DNA from: Caulobacteraceae bacterium
GTDB taxonomy: Bacteria > Pseudomonadota > Alphaproteobacteria > Caulobacterales > Caulobacteraceae
DNA: 10,757 nt
Direction: 5' to 3'
Assembly (NCBI GenBank): GCA_004144935.1
Contig: SDZP01000093.1
Span: 1 to 10,757 of the forward strand
Below the pieces are notes generated by a model that worked only from the letters and a program-made list of their open reading frames with translations, did not search any database and was not told the DNA's origin. Each line of letters opens with the position of its first letter. The first letter of the stretch is position 1. Of the stretch, positions 6,970 through 10,757 are shown one piece after another. Both the position numbers and the translations under genes were made by a program.

Positions 6970-7125
6970 CCCGGCGAATGCCGGGATCCATTTCGTAGAG
7001 CGCGACGTGTCCGCTTACGCCCATTGAGTTTCGCCATCTGGAAGTCCTCGCGGACCAGACAGCCGACGCCGCAGGTCAACCACACGGCATCGGGCTCTAT
7101 CAAATGGGTCCCGGCATTCGCCGGG
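6970..7125. repeat. Inverted pair of CCCGGC-GAAT-GCCGGG palindromes
   Basis: Arm 6970-6993 and arm 7102-7125 are reverse complements over 24 nt with one mismatch (GATCC against GACCC). Each arm contains a 6-bp hairpin, CCCGGC/GCCGGG with a 4-nt loop, at 6970-6985 and 7110-7125. The spacer is 108 nt. On the minus strand an open frame runs through the spacer and includes the peptide MAKLNGRKRTRRAL, but it continues antisense into the esterase gene and I do not call it. The element sits between convergent genes (esterase stop at 6938, ExoD-like stop at 7154), so hairpins would form at the 3' ends of both transcripts. No target-site duplication is seen. Confidence 0.85.
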
Positions 7126-7153
7126 ATGAACGGATATTGAGGGGCAGCAGAGT

Positions 7154-7801
7154 CTAGCTGAACAGCCCCATCAGCCAGTCCAGGTTGCCGCTGACCACGC
7201 CGAAGAAGGCGATGGCGGCGGCGAGGATGCCGTTCCAGAGCAGGGCCAGGATGCCGATGCTGATCAGGCCGCTGGCCCAGCCGATCAGGGCGGCGAGGCC
7301 GTCGCGTTCGGCCAGGCCCAGGGCGAAGGCGGCGATGGCGAAGCTGGGGAGCATGTTGCCGAACGGGATGGGCAGGAAGACGATGGTCGCGAGGATGACG
7401 CAGAAGAGGCCGGTCAGCCGGTTGATGATCGGCCCGTAGAGGATGGTGATCCGCCGGCGCAGGCGGCGCTCCAGCCAGGCGAGGTAGGGCGTCAGCTTGC
7501 CCATCAGCCCGACATAGTCGGAGCGGCTCATGGTGCGGTTGGCGATGACGCCGGGCAGCCACAGATGATTGCGGCCGATCATCCACTGCACGGTGATGAA
7601 CAGCAGCGGCGCGCCGAGCACCGCCGACACGCCGGGCGGCATGGGCAGGGCCAGGGGGGCCGCGAAGACGAACATCAGCGCCCCGAAGGCGCGGTCGCCG
7701 AAGGCATGGGTGACGTCGCTGACCGACACGGTCTCGTGCTCCTGGGCGGCGATGCCGGCGAGGATTTCGGAGACGCGGGGCGGATGGGCTGACTCGGTCA
7801 T
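7154..7801 (-). CDS. ExoD family membrane protein (exopolysaccharide synthesis-associated)
   Basis: This 215-residue integral membrane protein is of the ExoD type. The first 35 residues are soluble and amphipathic (SEILAGIAAQ). Two related membrane blocks follow. The first is at about 41-76 (FAAPLALPMPPG, then GAPLLFITVQWMIGR) and the second at about 131-166 (VFLPIPFGN, then AAFALGLAERDGL). They are joined by a charged segment with ERRLRRR at 111-117. Two more hydrophobic segments are at about 168-189 and 190-205. The paired LPxPxG motifs are the family signature. ExoD was named from Sinorhizobium mutants with altered exopolysaccharide and alkaline sensitivity; its molecular function remains unknown, so the name is by family only. 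No polysaccharide genes are nearby. The ATG at 7801 lacks a clear ribosome site. TATATA at 7818-7823 lies just upstream but has no well-spaced -35. Confidence 0.9.
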   Translation of the reverse strand: MTESAHPPRVSEILAGIAAQEHETVSVSDVTHAFGDRAFGALMFVFAAPLALPMPPGVSAVLGAPLLFITVQWMIGRNHLWLPGVIANRTMSRSDYVGLMGKLTPYLAWLERRLRRRITILYGPIINRLTGLFCVILATIVFLPIPFGNMLPSFAIAAFALGLAERDGLAALIGWASGLISIGILALLWNGILAAAIAFFGVVSGNLDWLMGLFS

Positions 7802-7887
7802 GCAGGTTGGTGACGACTATATAGGGGCGTGGATTTCACGCGCCCGTGAAGAAATGGAAATCTTGTCGATAGTTTGTGGAGGCGCGT

Positions 7888-7901
7888 CCCCCCAAAGGGG
7901 G
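7888..7901. repeat. CCCCC-AAA-GGGGG hairpin
   Basis: A run of six C (7888-7893), AAA, and five G (7897-7901) forms a 5-bp stem with a 3-nt loop. It directly abuts the first arm of the larger palindrome pair and may be part of that repeat unit. There is no matching copy beside the second arm. Confidence 0.6.
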
Positions 7902-8080
7902 TCCTTCTCCCGCTTGCCGGGAGAAGGTGGGCCGCGAAGCGGGTCGGATGAGGGCAGAGCGGTCGGTTGGAGATTGGCAGTCGAGCCGGCCGCGCCGGAA
8001 CGCGCGCTAGCTTTTCGGGGCCGGCGCCGCCCTCATCCGACCCCTTCGGGGCCACCTTCTCCCGGCAAGCGGGAGAAGGA
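7902..8080. repeat. Inverted pair of double-hairpin palindromic repeats
   Basis: Arm 7902-7955 (54 nt) and arm 8029-8080 (52 nt) are reverse complements, separated by 73 nt. Their first 29 nt and last 12 nt are identical when aligned. Each arm holds two hairpins. The large one is CCTTCTCCCG with its complement around CTTGC (10-bp stem). The small one is CCGC-GAA-GCGG at 7932-7942 in the first arm, and CCCC-GAA-GGGG when the second arm is read on the minus strand (8041-8051). The small stem differs by a paired, compensating change. The pair lies in a divergent promoter region, upstream of the topA promoter candidate, so it is not simply a shared terminator. Such palindromes resemble REP/REPIN-type dispersed repeats; copy number cannot be judged from this window. 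Confidence 0.9.
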
Positions 8081-8129
8081 TACTTGCTGGCAATTTTACC
8101 CGCCCCGCCCCACCTGATTCGACCATGCG

Positions 8130-8135
8130 TTGACA
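8130..8135 (+). promoter_or_regulatory. Probable -35 element of the topA promoter
   Basis: A perfect TTGACA lies 82 nt before ATG 8218 and just after the palindrome pair. The expected -10 position (8153-8158, GCACCT) is a poor match to TATAAT. Alphaproteobacterial housekeeping promoters often have weak -10 elements, so this is a plausible but unproven promoter. Confidence 0.4.
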
Positions 8136-8217
8136 TTCCCCCATCGGGCGACGCACCTTCCGCGCCCTTGAGGGGGGCCCATCGGTCTTCCCACATCAGA
8201 GATTCAAGCCGCATTTC

Positions 8218-10757
8218 ATGAACGTCGTCGTCGTCGAGAGCCCGGCCAAAGCCAAGACCATCAACAAGTATCTGGGGCCGGGGTTCACCGTTCTGGCGTC
8301 CTATGGCCACGTTCGTGACCTGCCGTCCAAGGACGGCTCGGTGAAGCCGGACGAGGACTTCGCGATGTCCTGGGAGGTCGACGCCAAGTCGTCCAAGCGC
8401 ATCAGCGACATCGCCGACGCCCTGAAGGGCGCCGACGGCATCATCCTGGCCACTGACCCGGATCGCGAAGGCGAGGCGATCAGCTGGCACGTGCTGGAGA
8501 TCCTGCAGAAGAAGAAGGCGATCAAGGACAAGGCCGTCAGCCGCGTCACCTTCAACGCCATCACCAAGACCGCCGTGCTCGACGCCATGGCCAACCCGCG
8601 CCAGATCGACATGGAGCTGGTCGACGCCTACCTGGCCCGGCGGGCGCTGGACTATCTGGTCGGCTTCACGCTTTCGCCGGTGCTGTGGCGCAAGCTGCCG
8701 GGCTCGCGCTCGGCGGGCCGGGTGCAGTCGGTGTCGCTGCGGCTGGTCGTCGACCGCGAGGTCGAGATCGAGAAGTTCCGCACCCAGGAATACTGGAGCG
8801 TCGACGCCGAGGTTTCGGCCGGGGCCGAGTCCTTCACCGCCCGGCTGGTCACCCACCAGGGCAAGCGGCTGACCAAGTTCGACCTGGGCGACGAGGCCGC
8901 GGCCATGGGCGCCAAGGCGGCCGTGCAGGCCACCACCTTCACCGTCAAGTCCGTCGAGAAGAAGCCGGCCAAGCGGTCGCCGCCGCCGCCCTTCACCACC
9001 TCGACCCTGCAACAGGAGGCGGCCCGCAAGCTGGGCTTCAACGCCCAGCGGACGATGCAGGCGGCCCAGAAGCTGTACGAAGGCATCGACATCGGCGGCG
9101 AGACCACCGGCCTGATCACCTATATGCGGACCGACGGCGTGCAGGCGGCGCCCGAAGCCCTGGCCGAGGCGCGCGACGTCATCGCCGGGCTGTACGGCAA
9201 GGACTACGTTCCCGAGAGCGCCCGCCACTACAAGACCAAGGCCAAGAACGCCCAGGAAGCGCACGAAGCCATCCGGCCGACCTCGCTGAACCGCAACCCC
9301 GGCAAGCTGCGGCTCGAGGGGGATCTGGGGCGACTGTACGAGCTGATCTGGAAGCGGATGATCGCCAGCCAGATGGAGTCGGCCCGCATCGAGCGGACCA
9401 CCGTCGACCTGGAGGGCGCCGACGGGGCCACCGCCCTGCGCGCCACCGGCCAGGTGGTGCAGTTCCCCGGCTATCTGGCGGTGTACGAGGAAGGCCGCGA
9501 CGACGCGGACGACGAGGACAGCGCCCGCCTGCCGATCATCAACGAGGGCGCCGCCGCCAAGGTGCTGTCATCGAAGGCCGACCAGCACTTCACCGAACCG
9601 CCGCCGCGCTATTCGGAAGCCAGCCTGGTCAAGAAGATGGAGGAGCTCGGCATCGGCCGTCCGAGCACCTACGCCAGCATCCTGACCGTGCTGCGCGACC
9701 GCAACTACGTCCGCATGGACAACAAGCGCTTCTTCCCCGAGGATCGTGGCCGCCTGGTCACCGCCTTCCTCACCAGCTTCTTCGAGCGCTACGTCGATCC
9801 CGGCTTCACCGCCTCGCTCGAGGAACAGCTCGACGACATTTCCGGTGGCCGTGCCGAGTGGCGCAAGGTCATGCACCTGTTCTGGGACCAGTTCTCCAAG
9901 GCTGTCGAACAGACCCGCGACCTCAAGATCTCCGACGTCATCGACGCGCTGGACAAGGATCTCGGCTCACACTTCTTCCCGGTGCCCGCCGATGGCGGCG
10001 ATCCGCGCGAGTGCCCCGCCTGTCGTGCCGGCCGCCTGGGGCTCAAGCTGGGCCGCCACGGCAGCTTCATCGGCTGCTCGAATTATCCGACCTGCGAATA
10101 CACCCGCCGCCTGATCGTCGAGGGCGGCGAGGAAGGCGGCGAGACGCTCAAGGAGGGCAAGCGCGACCTCGGTGCCCATCCGGAGAACGGCGAGAACGTC
10201 ACGGTTCGGCGTGGCCCGTACGGACTCTACGTTCAACAGGGCGATGCCGATCCGGAGGACAAGAAGAGGAAGCCGCGCCGCACCGCCATTCCGCGCGGCA
10301 TGGATGGCGAGCAGATGACGCTGGACCAAGCGATCGGCCTGCTGTCGCTCCCGCGCCTGGTCGGCCTGCACCCCGACCGTGGCGAACCGATCGAAGCCGG
10401 GATCGGCCGCTTCGGCCCGTTCGTGAAGATGGGCGCCATCTTCGCCTCGCTTGATAAGGACGACGACGTGCTGCACGTCGGCCTCAACCGTGCCGTCGAC
10501 GCGCTGGCCAAGAAACTCGACAGCATCCGCAGCATTGGCACCCACCCCGGCGACAAGCAGCCGGTCGTGGTGCGCAAAGGGCGCTTCGGGCCATACATCC
10601 AGCACGGCAACACGGTCGCGAACCTGCCCAAGGACCTGGCCATGGACGACGTCGGCCTCGACGAGGCCGTCGCGTTGCTCAAGGAAAAGGGCAAGGCGCT
10701 CAAGCCCCGCCCCGGCAGCAAGAAGCCGGCAGCCAAGGCGAAGTCGACCGCCACCAA
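8218..10757 (+). CDS. topA: DNA topoisomerase I (type IA), partial at the 3' end
   Basis: 846 codons are open from ATG 8218 to the window edge, with no stop, so the end lies outside. The enzyme relaxes negative supercoils by a transient 5'-phosphotyrosine break in one DNA strand. The Toprim domain begins VVVVESPAKAKTI (E7) and carries ATDPDREGEA with D80, D82 and E84. The central domain contains DAYLARRALDYLVG and SAGRVQSV at about residues 141-180. The active site GLITYMRTDG places the catalytic tyrosine at Y302, with R304 beside it. EELGIGRPSTYASI (near 478-491) is also conserved. The C-terminal region has one four-cysteine zinc ribbon (C599, C602, C620, C626). Three topoisomerase C-terminal repeats follow, marked by GPYGLYV (666), GRFGPFV (730) and GRFGPYI (788). 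A Lys/Ala/Pro-rich basic tail begins just before the edge. Only one zinc ribbon is seen, fewer than in E. coli TopA; the later repeats compensate in this family. The start lacks a strong ribosome site. Confidence 0.97.
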   Translation, partial: MNVVVVESPAKAKTINKYLGPGFTVLASYGHVRDLPSKDGSVKPDEDFAMSWEVDAKSSKRISDIADALKGADGIILATDPDREGEAISWHVLEILQKKKAIKDKAVSRVTFNAITKTAVLDAMANPRQIDMELVDAYLARRALDYLVGFTLSPVLWRKLPGSRSAGRVQSVSLRLVVDREVEIEKFRTQEYWSVDAEVSAGAESFTARLVTHQGKRLTKFDLGDEAAAMGAKAAVQATTFTVKSVEKKPAKRSPPPPFTTSTLQQEAARKLGFNAQRTMQAAQKLYEGIDIGGETTGLITYMRTDGVQAAPEALAEARDVIAGLYGKDYVPESARHYKTKAKNAQEAHEAIRPTSLNRNPGKLRLEGDLGRLYELIWKRMIASQMESARIERTTVDLEGADGATALRATGQVVQFPGYLAVYEEGRDDADDEDSARLPIINEGAAAKVLSSKADQHFTEPPPRYSEASLVKKMEELGIGRPSTYASILTVLRDRNYVRMDNKRFFPEDRGRLVTAFLTSFFERYVDPGFTASLEEQLDDISGGRAEWRKVMHLFWDQFSKAVEQTRDLKISDVIDALDKDLGSHFFPVPADGGDPRECPACRAGRLGLKLGRHGSFIGCSNYPTCEYTRRLIVEGGEEGGETLKEGKRDLGAHPENGENVTVRRGPYGLYVQQGDADPEDKKRKPRRTAIPRGMDGEQMTLDQAIGLLSLPRLVGLHPDRGEPIEAGIGRFGPFVKMGAIFASLDKDDDVLHVGLNRAVDALAKKLDSIRSIGTHPGDKQPVVVRKGRFGPYIQHGNTVANLPKDLAMDDVGLDEAVALLKEKGKALKPRPGSKKPAAKAKSTAT

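Larger units (their letters stand above)
7802..8217. other. Divergent intergenic region between the ExoD-like gene and topA
   Basis: These 416 nt carry no convincing gene. From left to right they hold a TATATA near the ExoD-like start (7818-7823), a GC hairpin (7888-7901), the large inverted palindrome pair (7902-8080), and a probable topA -35 element (8130-8135) followed by a leader of about 80 nt. No strong ribosome site precedes topA. Open frames through the region follow the repeats and show no protein-family character. Confidence 0.75.

Noticed and set aside
6994..7101. Possible small basic peptide gene in the palindrome spacer (MAKLNGRKRTRRAL)
   Set aside because: No ribosome site is evident, and the frame runs through a palindrome arm and on into antisense of the esterase. 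It is left as part of the repeat finding.
5349..7586. 745-codon open frame antisense to the esterase gene and extending across the ExoD-like gene
   Set aside because: It crosses two genes with clear family motifs and an intergenic repeat, and has Arg/Pro/His-rich shadow composition without any motif.
7818..7850. TATATA with TTCACG as a promoter for the ExoD-like gene
   Set aside because: The spacer would be 21 nt, too long for a standard promoter, so only the TATATA is mentioned.
7888..8080. CRISPR-like array or rho-independent terminator
   Set aside because: The repeats are two inverted copies, not a regular direct array with unique spacers, and no T-run follows any stem.
8685..10454. 589-codon frame overlapping topA in another reading frame
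   Set aside because: TopA motifs (catalytic Tyr, zinc ribbon, C-terminal repeats) are continuous in the other frame; this one is Arg/Gly/Ala-rich with no motif.

Overview
The window is a GC-rich bacterial chromosome segment, most likely from an alphaproteobacterium and probably Caulobacterales (Caulobacter, Phenylobacterium or relatives). This taxonomic call is inference. It rests on the GWWRR tail of the partial RNase E gene at the left edge, which matches the PNPase-binding tail known from Caulobacter, on the alphaproteobacterial style of TopA and ThiG, and on the types of intergenic palindromes present. No phage, transposase, integron or CRISPR component is visible. The protein-coding content looks like ordinary chromosome.

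Layout from left to right. The 3' end of rne (1-137) is followed on the same strand by a secreted M48 metalloprotease with TPRs (197-1600) and a DsbA/ScsC-like thioredoxin-fold lipoprotein (1636-2415). The last two look like an envelope protein quality-control operon. A 29-bp perfect inverted repeat sits between them and the convergent genes on the minus strand. Those are thiG (4259-5035) and, downstream of it, an exported TPR protein of unknown role (2565-4205). A 337-nt divergent region carries an extended -10 promoter for thiG and a cluster of five phased GTAGGC repeats. It precedes a Tat-type, type-B carboxylesterase (5373-6938). A second inverted palindrome pair separates the esterase from a convergent ExoD-family membrane protein (7154-7801). 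A 416-nt divergent region with a third, larger inverted palindrome pair leads to topA (8218 to the right edge, incomplete).

The genes mix housekeeping functions (RNA degradosome, thiamin thiazole synthesis, DNA supercoiling) with envelope functions (metalloprotease, thiol oxidoreductase, TPR protein, esterase, ExoD-like protein). The protease and thiol oxidoreductase plausibly cooperate in outer-membrane protein assembly. No functional link between the other genes can be shown from the sequence.

The most notable structure is noncoding. Three of the intergenic gaps hold inverted pairs of REP-like palindromes, and each pair belongs to a different sequence family. One pair shows a compensatory base-pair change between its two copies. 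I do not see a convincing undescribed gene system here.
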